From positions 1-9,848 of the forward strand of contig JAICTR010000071.1 of assembly GCA_025936275.1 (NCBI GenBank): a DNA stretch of 9,848 nucleotides, in the 5' to 3' direction. This stretch comes from Burkholderiales bacterium. Lineage in GTDB: Bacteria; Pseudomonadota; Gammaproteobacteria; Burkholderiales; Usitatibacteraceae. The notes under the pieces were generated by a model, which was not told the DNA's origin, did no database searches, and saw nothing but the letters and a program-made list of their open reading frames with translations. Positions 1 to 7,642 of this stretch are shown one piece after another (within the stretch, counting starts at the first letter, position 1; the number at the start of each line of letters is the position of its first letter). The position numbers and the translations under genes are program-made.

Positions 1-664
1 CACCAACGCGCTCCTCGCCGGGAAGTCGCCGCGCTGGGGCATCGACGACATCACGCCGATCGCGATCATGATGCAGTGCCCGTCGTTCATCTTCCTCGCG
101 GAGAACGGCCGCATCAAGGACTGGGCGCAGTTCGAGAAGGAAGCGAAGGCGAAGCCCAAGACGCTCAAGGTGGCGACCCTCGGCTTCGGCAGCGTCGACG
201 ACATGACGCTCTCGTATCTCGCGCAGAAAGGCATCGAGGTGATCCAGGTGCCGTACGCGAAGCCCTCGGAGCGCTACGTGTCGGTGATCGGCGGCCACGT
301 CGACGCGCTCTACGAGCAGGCGGGCGACGTGCGCCAGTTCATCACCAACAAGCAGATCAAGCCGGCGATGATCTTCGCCAAGAAGCGGCTCCCGGCGTTC
401 CCGGATACGCCGTGCTCCACCGAGCTCGGCTACGACATCACGCTGCCGCAGTTCCGCTCCTTCGTCGTGAAGTCGGGCACCCCCGCCGACCGCGTGAAGA
501 TGCTCTCCGACGCGATGGCGAAGGTCGCCGCGAACCAGGAGTACAAGGACTTCCTCGAGAAGCAGTACGCGGCCGACGACAGCTTCATTCCCGCCGACCG
601 CGCCGGCCACTTCCTCAAGCAGCAGCTCGCGGACATGCGCTCGGCGATGGGCAAGAAGGCCTAG
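1..664 (+). CDS. tctC: TctC/Bug-family periplasmic substrate-binding protein of a tripartite tricarboxylate transporter (3' part)
   Basis: The reading frame is open from base 2, so the 5' end, with signal peptide and first lobe, lies outside the window. The ATG at 68 is internal, because the 22 codons before it are in frame and family-like (…WGIDDITPIAIMMQCP). About 220 C-terminal residues are present. They include the lobe-2 segment around GSVDDMTLSYLAQKG, the stretch VIGGHVDALYEQAGDVRQF that lines the ligand cleft in this family, and the terminal helix region with KSGTPADRVKMLSDAMAKV, the usual Bug/TctC ending. Such proteins bind small carboxylates or related anions in the periplasm and hand them to TctAB. 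It is followed within 10 bases by tctB and tctA, so the three form a standard C-B-A set. The ligand cannot be read from sequence; context (SauS/SauT-like enzymes downstream) suggests sulfoacetate or a similar acid. The family call is secure; the ligand is inference. Confidence 0.93.
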   Translation, partial: TNALLAGKSPRWGIDDITPIAIMMQCPSFIFLAENGRIKDWAQFEKEAKAKPKTLKVATLGFGSVDDMTLSYLAQKGIEVIQVPYAKPSERYVSVIGGHVDALYEQAGDVRQFITNKQIKPAMIFAKKRLPAFPDTPCSTELGYDITLPQFRSFVVKSGTPADRVKMLSDAMAKVAANQEYKDFLEKQYAADDSFIPADRAGHFLKQQLADMRSAMGKKA

Positions 665-669
665 CCCGG

Positions 670-1212
670 GTGAAGGTCCGCTTCAGCGAGGTCGCTCCGT
701 ACGCGGCGCTGCTCGCCGGCGCCGCGTACCTTTACCACGACACGCGCCGCTTCGCGGCGCTCGGTCGGGCGGGGCAGCTCGGGCCCGACTTCTGGCCCAA
801 GGCGGTGCTGGTGCTGCTGATCGCGGTGTGCGCGATCGAGATCGTGCGCCGCGTGCTCGCGGCGGGCGCGGCGCCGGAGCGCGCGGCGCCGCGAGCCGAG
901 GCGCCGGCGCAGGCGCACGACGAGGAGCCGCCGCGCGAATGGCGCCTCCTCGCCGCCGGCATCGGCCTCACCGTCCTCTACGTGCCGGGCATCGAGTACC
1001 TCGGCTTCTTCCTCGCGACCATCGTCTTCCTCGCGGCGTTCATGTGGGTCGGCCGCTACCGCCGCCCGCGCATCGTCGCCGCGGCGAGCATCGTCGGCAG
1101 CTTCGCGTTCGTGTTCGTCTTCATGAAGGTGGTGTACGTGTCGCTTCCGCTCGGCTGGGGCCCGTTCCGCGTCTTCTCGGCGTGGATCATGGCCGCGCTC
1201 GGCATCCGCTAG
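670..1212 (+). CDS. tctB: TctB-type small membrane subunit of tripartite tricarboxylate transporter
   Basis: This predicted protein of 180 residues starts at a GTG codon (670) five bases after the tctC stop. An AAGAAGG stretch about 10 bases upstream can serve as ribosome binding site. The longer open frame running back to 76 lies inside tctC and is not used. Hydrophobic segments fall near residues 10-22, 43-62, 92-108, 111-127 and 136-156. A GPDFWPKAV motif just before the second matches the G-P-x-F-x-P signature of TctB. A charged, Ala/Pro-rich cytoplasmic linker (about 66-89) separates the halves, as is usual. It forms the inner-membrane complex with TctA and is the small, poorly conserved subunit equivalent to DctQ of TRAP systems. 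Start choice is the weakest point: no ATG exists near the beginning of the conserved part. Confidence 0.88.
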   Translation: MKVRFSEVAPYAALLAGAAYLYHDTRRFAALGRAGQLGPDFWPKAVLVLLIAVCAIEIVRRVLAAGAAPERAAPRAEAPAQAHDEEPPREWRLLAAGIGLTVLYVPGIEYLGFFLATIVFLAAFMWVGRYRRPRIVAAASIVGSFAFVFVFMKVVYVSLPLGWGPFRVFSAWIMAALGIR

Positions 1213-1221
1213 GCCCGCCGC

Positions 1222-2766
1222 ATGCAAGACGTCCTGCACCAGCTCGCGCTCGGTTTCGTCCACCTCACGACGCCGGTCAACGCGCTCGCGCTCGCCGTGG
1301 GCCTCGTGGTGGGCATGCTGGTCGCCGTGCTTCCCGGCCTCACGCTGGTGATGGGCGTGGTGCTCGCGCTGCCGTTCACCTACGGCATGGGCATCACCGA
1401 ATCGATCGTGCTCCTCACCGCGATGTATCTCTCGGGGACCTACGGCGGCGCGTTCACCTCGATCCTGTTCCGCATTCCCGGGGAGCCGCTCGACGTGCCG
1501 CTGCTCTGGGACGGCTATCCGATGGCGCGCCAAGGGCAGCCGGCGAAGGCGTTGGGCTGGGTGCTGCTCGCCGCGCTCGCCGGCGGCCTCATCACCGCGG
1601 TCTCGGCGGTCGCGCTCGCCGTGCCGTTCGCGAAGTTCGCGCTGCGCTTCGACGCGCCGGAGTACTTCGCGATCGTGCTCTTCGGCCTCTCGGGCGTGGT
1701 CGCGCTCTCCGGCGGCTCGCTCGCGAAGGGCGTGATCAGCCTGTGCGTGGGCCTGCTCCTCGCGACCGTGGGCGTCGACGACACCTACGGCGCCGACCGC
1801 TTCACGTTCGGCATCCCGATCCTCAAGGACGGCATCGAGTACCTCACGGTGATGGTGGGCGCGTACGGCCTGGGCGAGGTGCTCACGCGCATGGAGCAGG
1901 GCTTCGTCACCCCGGCGATGGAATCGGACCGCAAGGTGGAGACGCGCCTGCCGCGCTGGCGCGAGATCCGGCCGCTGCGCGGCACGGTGCTCAGGAGCTC
2001 GCTCATCGGCGTGATCTGCGGCATCGTGCCCGGGGCCGGAGCGACGGTGGGCTCGTTCGTCGCCTACGGCGTCGAGGCGCAGTACGGCGCGCGCCGCAAC
2101 AAGCTCGGCACCGGCATTCCGGAGGGCATCGTCGCGCCGCAGCTCGCCTCCACCGCGACGGTCGGCGGCCACATGGTGCCGCTCCTCGCGCTCGGCATTC
2201 CGGGAAGCGGCGCGACCGCGGTGATCCTCGGCGCGTTCCTGCTGCACGGCGTGCAGCCCGGACCGCAAATCTTCCAGACCAGCGGCGACATGGTCTACAC
2301 GATCTTCGCCTCGATGTTCGCCGCGGTGATCGGCATGTGCCTGCTGGGCTATTTCGCCATCAAGCCGCTCATCTGGGTGCTGCGCCTGCCCGAGGCCGCC
2401 ACCTCGGCGTTCGTCGCGCTCTTCTGCTTCGTCGGCGCGTACAGCGCCCGCAACAGCCTCACCGACCTGTGGATGATCGTGATCTTCGGCGTGGTGGGCT
2501 ACCTCTTCGAACGCTACCGCTTTCCCATCGCCCCGATGGTGCTCGGCTGCATCCTCGGGCCCGTCGCGGAAAATTCCTTCATGACCAGCATGATCGCTTA
2601 CCAGAACGACTGGACCATCTTCTTCACCCGTCCCATCAGCGGCGTGGTGATGGCATTCACCGTGCTCGCGCTCGCCTGGCCGCTCTACCGGCACGTGCGC
2701 GGCGTGCTGCGCGCACGGCACGCCGCGCCGCGCATCGGCGGCCTCGGCCCGGAGGCGAAGCCGTGA
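1222..2766 (+). CDS. tctA: TctA-type large permease subunit of tripartite tricarboxylate transporter
   Basis: This predicted protein of 514 residues has the normal length for TctA (about 500) and is strongly hydrophobic, with 10-12 membrane segments. The two internal repeats typical of the family are visible: AVLPGLTLVMGVVLALPF (about 35-52) in the first half and GIVPGAGATVGSFVAYG (about 267-283) in the second. The DGYPMARQG segment (98-105) and the LLALGIPGSGATAVILGAFL segment (321-340), followed by HGVQPGP, are also diagnostic. It should carry the ion-coupled translocation pathway. Two substrate-cavity motifs look atypical: RIPGEPLDVPLLWDGYP, where NTPGxPASAATxxDGYP is commoner, and EGIVAPQLASTATVGG (301-316), where EGVAAPESANNA is commoner. 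They point to a divergent TctA subgroup and perhaps a non-tricarboxylate substrate. The start ATG lies nine bases after tctB with only a weak Shine-Dalgarno sequence, consistent with translational coupling. The stop overlaps the next start. Confidence 0.94.
   Translation: MQDVLHQLALGFVHLTTPVNALALAVGLVVGMLVAVLPGLTLVMGVVLALPFTYGMGITESIVLLTAMYLSGTYGGAFTSILFRIPGEPLDVPLLWDGYPMARQGQPAKALGWVLLAALAGGLITAVSAVALAVPFAKFALRFDAPEYFAIVLFGLSGVVALSGGSLAKGVISLCVGLLLATVGVDDTYGADRFTFGIPILKDGIEYLTVMVGAYGLGEVLTRMEQGFVTPAMESDRKVETRLPRWREIRPLRGTVLRSSLIGVICGIVPGAGATVGSFVAYGVEAQYGARRNKLGTGIPEGIVAPQLASTATVGGHMVPLLALGIPGSGATAVILGAFLLHGVQPGPQIFQTSGDMVYTIFASMFAAVIGMCLLGYFAIKPLIWVLRLPEAATSAFVALFCFVGAYSARNSLTDLWMIVIFGVVGYLFERYRFPIAPMVLGCILGPVAENSFMTSMIAYQNDWTIFFTRPISGVVMAFTVLALAWPLYRHVRGVLRARHAAPRIGGLGPEAKP
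2751..2755 (+). promoter_or_regulatory. Ribosome binding site that fixes the GTG start of the sauS-like gene
   Basis: GGAGG lies at 2751-2755 inside the end of tctA, seven bases before the GTG at 2763. The first in-frame ATG (2778) would be 22 bases away. Spacing therefore favours the GTG, which overlaps the tctA stop as GTGA. Confidence 0.7.
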
Positions 2767-4178
2767 GCGCGAGCGTGATGACGCCGGTCTCGCAGACCAT
2801 CGCCGCGCTGGTGCGCCGCGCGCGCGCCGCGCAGGCGATCGCCGACGGCTACGACCAGGCGCGCGTGGACGAGCTGGTCGCGGCCGCGGCGTGGGCGATC
2901 CTCGAGCCCGCGCGCAACCGCGCGCTCTCCGAGCTGGCGGTGAGGGACACCGGCATCGGCGACGTCGAGGACAAGGTCCTCAAGAATCATCGCAAGACGC
3001 TCGGGCTGCTTCGCGACCTCGACGGCATGAAGACCGTCGGCGTGATCTCCGAGGATCCGGCGAAGGGCCTCGTCGAGATCGGCCGTCCGGTGGGCGTGGT
3101 GTGCGCGATCACGCCCTCCACCAATCCGGCGGCCACGCCGGTGAACAAGATCATCAATTCGCTCAAGGCGAGGAACGCCGTGATCGTGGCGCCGTCGCCC
3201 AAGGGCGCCAGCACGTGCGCGAAGCTCATCGAGTACATCCACGCGGAATTCGACAAGATCGGCGCGCCGCGCGACCTGGTGCAGATGCTGCCCGCGCCGG
3301 TCACCAAGGACGCCACCGCCGAGCTGATGAAGCAGTCGGACCTGGTGGTCGCGACCGGCTCGCAGTCGAACGTGCGCGCCGCCTACGCGAGCGGCACGCC
3401 CGCCTTCGGCGTCGGCGCGGGCAACGTCGCCGCGATCGTCGACGAGACCGCGAACGCGGCCGATGCGGCGGCGAAGATCGTGCAGTCGAAGACCTTCGAC
3501 AACGCGACCAGCTGCTCCTCGGACAACAGCATCGTGCTGGTGGAGGCGATCGCCGACGCCATGCTCGCCGAGCTCGCGAAGCTCGGCTGCGTGATGATCT
3601 CCGGCGAGGACCGCCGGCGCCTCGAGTCGTGCATGTGGCCGGAGGGAAAGCTTTCGCCCGCGGTGATCGGGCAATCGGCGCCCGTGATCGCGCGCCGCGC
3701 CGCGCTCGCCGAGCCGAAGGCGAAGGATGCCCGCGTGCTGCTGGTCGAGGAGACGGGCGTGGGCCCCGCGCACCGCTTCTCGGGCGAGAAGCTCTCCCCG
3801 GTGCTCACCGTGTATCGCGTGCGCGATTTCGCCGCGGCGAAGGAGATGGTGCGCCGCATCTACGGCTACCAGGGCGCCGGGCACTCGGTGTCGCTGCACA
3901 GCGCGCGCGAGGAGCGCGCGCTGGACCTCGGCCTCACGCTTCCCGTCGCGCGCGTGATCCTGAACCAGGTGCACGTCGTGGGCAACGGCGGCGCTTTCAA
4001 CAACGGGCTCCCGGTCTCGCTCTCGATGGGCTGCGGCACGTGGGGCCGCAACAACTTCTCCGAGAACATGAACGTGCGGCAGTACATGAACATCACCCGC
4101 GTCTCGCGTCCGATTCCCGAGCGCGTGCCGACCGTGGAGGACCTCCTCGGCCCGTACTTCGCGCGCTGGGGAAAATGA
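2763..4178 (+). CDS. sauS: Acylating (CoA-dependent) aldehyde dehydrogenase, probable sulfoacetaldehyde dehydrogenase SauS
   Basis: This predicted protein of 471 residues belongs to the acylating branch of the aldehyde dehydrogenase superfamily (with AdhE-N, EutE and SauS). Counting from the GTG, the cofactor/active-site segment ITPSTNPAATPVNKIINSLK covers 116-135 and APSPKG 143-148. The nucleotide-binding VVATGS is at 195-200, and the catalytic cysteine is C251 in KTFDNATSCSSDNS. The C-terminal GCGTWGRNNFSEN block resembles the GCGTWGGNS…EN block of CoA-acylating enzymes. From memory of the family, RDTGIGDVEDKVLKNHRKTL and DNATSCSSxNS are very close to Cupriavidus necator SauS. SauS catalyses sulfoacetyl-CoA + NADPH to sulfoacetaldehyde + CoA. 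The gene overlaps tctA by GTGA and the ligase by ATGA, so expression is coupled. Other acyl-CoA/aldehyde pairs cannot be excluded by sequence alone. The acylating class is firm; sulfoacetaldehyde specificity is probable. Confidence 0.75.
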   Translation: MSASVMTPVSQTIAALVRRARAAQAIADGYDQARVDELVAAAAWAILEPARNRALSELAVRDTGIGDVEDKVLKNHRKTLGLLRDLDGMKTVGVISEDPAKGLVEIGRPVGVVCAITPSTNPAATPVNKIINSLKARNAVIVAPSPKGASTCAKLIEYIHAEFDKIGAPRDLVQMLPAPVTKDATAELMKQSDLVVATGSQSNVRAAYASGTPAFGVGAGNVAAIVDETANAADAAAKIVQSKTFDNATSCSSDNSIVLVEAIADAMLAELAKLGCVMISGEDRRRLESCMWPEGKLSPAVIGQSAPVIARRAALAEPKAKDARVLLVEETGVGPAHRFSGEKLSPVLTVYRVRDFAAAKEMVRRIYGYQGAGHSVSLHSAREERALDLGLTLPVARVILNQVHVVGNGGAFNNGLPVSLSMGCGTWGRNNFSENMNVRQYMNITRVSRPIPERVPTVEDLLGPYFARWGK

Positions 4179-5719
4179 TGGCCGAAGCACCCCGGACCGT
4201 CGCGCAGCTGGTGGACGCGCAGGCGGCGGCGCGTCCCGACGCGGTCTATTTCCTCGCCACCGAAACCGGCCGCACGCTCACCTTCGCCGAGCTCGCCGCA
4301 TCCTCACGGCGCATCGCGGCGCTCCTCGGGCGCATCGCGGGTCCTCCGGGCACGCACGTCTCGATCGTGATGCCCAACGGGCTCGCGACGCTGCGCCTGC
4401 TCGTCGGCGCCATGGCGGGCGGCTACTGCGTGAACCCGGTGAACCTGCTCTCGCAGCCCGAGCAGATGCGCTACGTGATCGACCATTGCGATTCGCGCGT
4501 CGTCTTCGTCGCACCGGATCGGGCGGCGAAGGTGCGCGAGGGGGTGGCCGGCATCGAGCGCGAGATCCTCGTGGTCGAGGTCGATCCGGACGGCGAGGCG
4601 CTTCCGGGCGAGGAGGCGGGCGATGCGTCGTTCGCGCTCCCGCAAGTGGCACCCGATGCGCTGGCACTCCTCATGTACACCTCGGGCACCACCGGCAAGC
4701 CCAAGGGCGTGATGCTCACGCAGTCGAACCTGGTCGCCAACGCGCGCGCGATCAGCGAGGAGCATCGTCTCGGCCCCTCGGATCGCGTGACCGCGGTGCT
4801 GCCGCTCTACCACATCAACGCGTTCGCGGTGACGATGCTGGCGCCCCTCGCGCACGGCGGCTCGCTCGCCATGCCGCCCAAGTTCTCCGCGGGACGCTTC
4901 TGGGAGCTCGCGACGCGCCACGGCTGCACCTGGCTCAACATGGTGCCGACGATGGTGAGCTACCTGCTCGAGGGCCCCACGCCGCCGCGCGAATCGATCG
5001 CGCACGTGCGCTTCTGCCGCACCGCCTCGGCGCCGCTGCCGCCCGAGCACCTGCTCGCGTTCCAGAGCCGCTTCGGCATCGGCGTGATCGAGACCATGGG
5101 CCTCACGGAGACCGTCGCACCGGCGTTCTCCAATCCGTGGGAAGCGGACCGGCGCCGCGTGGGCTCCGTCGGCAAGCCCTCGGGATGCGAGGCGCGCATC
5201 GTGGACGAGCGCGGCCGCGAGCTTCCCGACGGCACGCCCGGCGAGATCGCGATCCGCGGCCCGCAGGTGACCCCCGGCTACTACAAGAATCCCGAGGCGA
5301 GCGCGGCGGCGTTCTTTCCCGACGGATGGCTGCGTTCGGGCGACGTCGGCGTGCGCGATCGCGAGGGCTATTTCTTCGTCACCGGGCGCATCAAGGAGCT
5401 CATCATCAAGGGCGGCGAGAACATCGCGCCGCGCGAGATCGACGAGGTGCTGCTGCGCCATCCCGCGGTGCTCGATGCCGCGGCGGTGGGAATCCCCGAC
5501 CGGCACTACGGCCAGGAGATCATGGCGTGCGTGATCCGCCGTCCCGGCACGGCGTGCGGGGAGGAAGAGCTGCGCGACTTCTGCGTCGAGCACCTCGGCC
5601 CGTTCAAGACGCCGAAGGTGATCCGCTTCGTCGAGGAGCTGCCGCGCGGCCCCTCGGGCAAGGTGCAGCGGCTGAAGCTCCTCGACGCTGCCACGGCGCC
5701 CGCCGGCGCGGCAAGCTGA
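4175..5719 (+). CDS. sauT: AMP-forming acyl-CoA synthetase, probable sulfoacetate-CoA ligase SauT
   Basis: This predicted protein of 514 residues is a complete member of the ANL adenylate-forming superfamily. The P-loop motif YTSGTTGKPKG is at about 168-178. The A5-type motif with IETMGLTE sits near the middle, followed by GWLRSGDVG and the hinge region TGRIKELIIKGGENIAPREI. The C-terminal catalytic lysine is K496 in GPSGKVQR. It should activate a carboxylate with ATP and CoA, giving acyl-CoA, AMP and pyrophosphate. Being immediately downstream of a SauS-like enzyme with a 4-base ATGA overlap, in the same S-then-T order as the Cupriavidus sau cluster, its best candidate substrate is sulfoacetate. 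The family alone does not fix the substrate; oxalate, short acyl or aryl acids are alternatives. Two adjacent ATGs (4175, 4178) are possible starts; GGGG at 4168-4171 is spaced slightly better for the second. It is the last gene of the operon, with no clear terminator before the convergent dctM. Confidence 0.65.
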   Translation: MMAEAPRTVAQLVDAQAAARPDAVYFLATETGRTLTFAELAASSRRIAALLGRIAGPPGTHVSIVMPNGLATLRLLVGAMAGGYCVNPVNLLSQPEQMRYVIDHCDSRVVFVAPDRAAKVREGVAGIEREILVVEVDPDGEALPGEEAGDASFALPQVAPDALALLMYTSGTTGKPKGVMLTQSNLVANARAISEEHRLGPSDRVTAVLPLYHINAFAVTMLAPLAHGGSLAMPPKFSAGRFWELATRHGCTWLNMVPTMVSYLLEGPTPPRESIAHVRFCRTASAPLPPEHLLAFQSRFGIGVIETMGLTETVAPAFSNPWEADRRRVGSVGKPSGCEARIVDERGRELPDGTPGEIAIRGPQVTPGYYKNPEASAAAFFPDGWLRSGDVGVRDREGYFFVTGRIKELIIKGGENIAPREIDEVLLRHPAVLDAAAVGIPDRHYGQEIMACVIRRPGTACGEEELRDFCVEHLGPFKTPKVIRFVEELPRGPSGKVQRLKLLDAATAPAGAAS

Positions 5720-5728
5720 TCGCGCGGC

Positions 5729-7045
5729 TCAGTTGCGCAGCAGCGACGGCAGCCAGAGCGCCAGCTGCGGGAAGAAGAGCACCAGCAGCAATCCCGCGAC
5801 CTGCAGCACCATGAACTGCAGCATGCCGGCGTAGATGTCCTTGAGCGACCAGTCGGGCACCACGCCTCTCAAAAAGTAGGCGGAGAGCGCCACCGGCGGC
5901 GAGAGCCACGCGGTCTGCAGGCACACCGCCACCAGCGTGCAGAACCACACCAGGTCGATGCCGAGCTTCTGTACCAGCGGCAGCAGGATCGGCACCACGA
6001 TCAGCACGATCGGCACCCACTCGAGCGGCCAGCCGAGGAGGAAGATCACGCCGAGGATGAGGAGCAGCATCGCGGTCGGCGGAAGGTTCAGGTTGAGGAG
6101 CGACTCGGCGATGAGGTTGGCGCTCCCGAGCCGCGAGAACACCGCGCCGAAGTAGTTCGACGCGGCGACCAGCAGCAGGATCATGCTCGACACCTTGAGC
6201 GTCGAGTACACCGCGATCTTCATCTTCTCCCAGGTGAGGCGCCGGTACGCGAGCGTGAGCACCAGCACGGCGAACGAGCCCACCGCGCCCGCATCGGTCG
6301 GCGTCGCGATGCCGGCGAGGATCACGCCGAGCGTCGCGAGGATGATCACCACGACCGGCGCCACGCCGAGCACCAGCTCCTTCACCACCAGTCCGAAGCT
6401 CTCGGCGCGCTCCTCCATCGGCAGTGCCGGGCCGAGCTTGGGGTTGAGGTAGCTGCGCAGCAGCGCGTAGAAGATGTAGAGGCTCGAGAGCAGCAGGCCG
6501 GGGATCACCGCCGCGGCGAAGAGGTCCGTGGTGGGGACGCCCACCACCGGTCCCATCACGATCAGCATCACCGAGGGCGGGATGAGGATGCCCAGCGTGC
6601 CGCCGGCGGCGATCGCGCCCGCCGAGAGGCGCACGTCGTAGCCGCTGCGCTTCATCGCCGGCGCGGCCATCACGCCGAGGAGCGTCACCGAGGAGCCCAC
6701 GATTCCGGTCGCGGCGGCGAAGATCGTCGCGGTGATGAGCACCGCGAGGTAGAGCGAGCCGCGCACCGAGGCGAGCATCAGCTGCACCGCGCGGAACAGG
6801 CGCTCCATCAATCCCGACTGCTCGAGGAGGTAGCCCATGAAGAGGAAGAAGGGCACCGAGGCGAGCGTGGGATCGCGCATCACGCCGAAGAACTGCAGCG
6901 TCATGAGGTAGAGCGCGATCTTGCCGAGCGCGAAGTAGCCCACGCCCAGGCCGATGGCGATCAGCGTGAAGGCGATCGGGAAGCCGATGAAGATCGCGAC
7001 GAAGAGGATCCCGAGCGAGAGGATGCCGATCCATTCCGGGCTCAT
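5729..7045 (-). CDS. dctM: TRAP transporter large permease, DctM type
   Basis: This predicted protein of 438 residues has the normal length for DctM (about 430) and is hydrophobic throughout, with about 11-12 membrane segments. Recognisable family blocks are GFPIAFTLIAIGLGVGYFALG near the start, FFLFMGYLLEQSGLMERLF, the half-site TATIFAAATGIVGSSVTLLG, and the most diagnostic AAGGTLGILIPPSVMLIVMG. A second-half counterpart lies around ILLPLVQKLGID. DctM is the sodium-coupled translocation subunit of TRAP importers. The start ATG overlaps the dctQ stop as ATGA, and an AAGGGAGAG sequence lies just upstream. The open frame extends back to 7510, but that part is dctQ out of frame, so the MSPEWIG start is preferred. 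The stop codon lies 9 bases from the stop of the convergent sauT-like gene. The substrate is not determined by this subunit. Confidence 0.94.
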   Translation of the reverse strand: MSPEWIGILSLGILFVAIFIGFPIAFTLIAIGLGVGYFALGKIALYLMTLQFFGVMRDPTLASVPFFLFMGYLLEQSGLMERLFRAVQLMLASVRGSLYLAVLITATIFAAATGIVGSSVTLLGVMAAPAMKRSGYDVRLSAGAIAAGGTLGILIPPSVMLIVMGPVVGVPTTDLFAAAVIPGLLLSSLYIFYALLRSYLNPKLGPALPMEERAESFGLVVKELVLGVAPVVVIILATLGVILAGIATPTDAGAVGSFAVLVLTLAYRRLTWEKMKIAVYSTLKVSSMILLLVAASNYFGAVFSRLGSANLIAESLLNLNLPPTAMLLLILGVIFLLGWPLEWVPIVLIVVPILLPLVQKLGIDLVWFCTLVAVCLQTAWLSPPVALSAYFLRGVVPDWSLKDIYAGMLQFMVLQVAGLLLVLFFPQLALWLPSLLRN

Positions 7046-7572
7046 GCCCACTCTCCCTTGAGCGCCGCGTGCACGCTTTTCAGGAATTCGGAGACGCCCT
7101 GCAGGAGGAGCAGCAGCGTCGCGAGCGGCATCATCCCCTTGAACGGATAGACGATCGGCATCCAGGGGCTGGTCATGATGCGCTCGCTCTGCTGCCACGA
7201 GCGCACGAAGTAATCCCAGGTGACGACCTGGAACGCGATGAGCGGCGGGAAGAAGAAGATCAGGTAGCAGGCGATGTCCACCCAGCCCTGCGTGCGCGGC
7301 GACCAGCCGCCGTAGAACGAGTCGGTGCGGATGTGGCCCTTGTGCTTGAGCGTGTAGGCGGCGCCGACCATGAAGAAGGTGCCGTAGAGCATGAACGTCA
7401 TGTCGTACGCCCAGACCGTCGGCGCATCGAAGATGTAGCGCGCGGTCACCTCGTACACCAGGCTCGCCACCATCGGGATGATGAGCCATGAGACGATGCG
7501 CCCGGTCCATTCGCTCAACCCGTCGAGCGCGCGGATGACGGCCGCGACGCCGCCCGCCGACTGTGCGTTCAT
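7042..7572 (-). CDS. dctQ: TRAP transporter small permease, DctQ type
   Basis: This predicted protein of 176 residues has four hydrophobic segments (about 25-42, 56-75, 97-115, 146-163), the normal DctQ layout. The family block ARYIFDAPTVWAYDMTFMLY (44-63), followed by GAAYTLKHKGHIRTDSFY, is clear. The SWQQSERIMTSPWMPIVYPF stretch places it in the subgroup that accompanies TakP-like binding proteins (2-oxoacid or mannitol/chloroaromatic type in automatic naming). It pairs with DctM in the inner membrane. The start ATG is preceded by a strong GGGAGG site, and the gene is separated from the upstream dctP by a 70-base gap holding an intrinsic terminator, so it is probably expressed at a lower level than dctP. 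It overlaps dctM by 4 bases. Confidence 0.93.
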   Translation of the reverse strand: MNAQSAGGVAAVIRALDGLSEWTGRIVSWLIIPMVASLVYEVTARYIFDAPTVWAYDMTFMLYGTFFMVGAAYTLKHKGHIRTDSFYGGWSPRTQGWVDIACYLIFFFPPLIAFQVVTWDYFVRSWQQSERIMTSPWMPIVYPFKGMMPLATLLLLLQGVSEFLKSVHAALKGEWA

Positions 7573-7576
7573 GCTT

Positions 7577-7582
7577 CCTCCC
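7577..7582 (-). promoter_or_regulatory. Strong ribosome binding site of dctQ
   Basis: On the minus strand, GGGAGG stands four bases before the dctQ ATG (extended match AGGGAGGAAG). It lies just after the terminator, so transcripts that read through can be translated efficiently. Confidence 0.7.
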
Positions 7583-7593
7583 TCTGCGCGGGC

Positions 7594-7621
7594 AAAAAAA
7601 GAGGGCGCGACGCGCGCCCTC
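7594..7621 (-). terminator. Intrinsic terminator between dctP and dctQ
   Basis: Read on the minus strand, a perfect 9-bp stem (GAGGGCGCG / CGCGCCCTC) with a 3-base loop is followed directly by seven Ts. It begins 21 bases after the dctP stop and ends 21 bases before the dctQ start. It is a textbook rho-independent terminator or 3'-end stabilising hairpin, placed inside the operon, so partial read-through must feed dctQM unless a hidden promoter exists in the remaining short gap. Confidence 0.88.
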
Positions 7622-7642
7622 CTTGCGGGATGCGCCGCGTGC

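Noticed and set aside
661..2721. A 686-residue open frame on the minus strand antisense to tctB and tctA
   Set aside because: Its product is low-complexity, rich in Arg, Glu, His and Ala, typical of the mirror frame of GC-rich genes, and the plus strand here encodes recognisable membrane proteins.
828..2762. Upstream extension of the dehydrogenase frame through tctB and tctA
   Set aside because: It lies out of frame within two recognisable genes; the GGAGG-spaced GTG at 2763 is the credible start.
2685..4190. A 501-residue minus-strand open frame opposite the sauS-like gene
   Set aside because: Composition is that of an antisense shadow, with no family motif, and it covers a clear dehydrogenase.
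4304..5593. A 429-residue minus-strand open frame opposite the CoA ligase, and a plus-strand frame at 4486-5814
   Set aside because: Both are out-of-frame readings of the ligase gene, which has all ANL motifs in its own frame.
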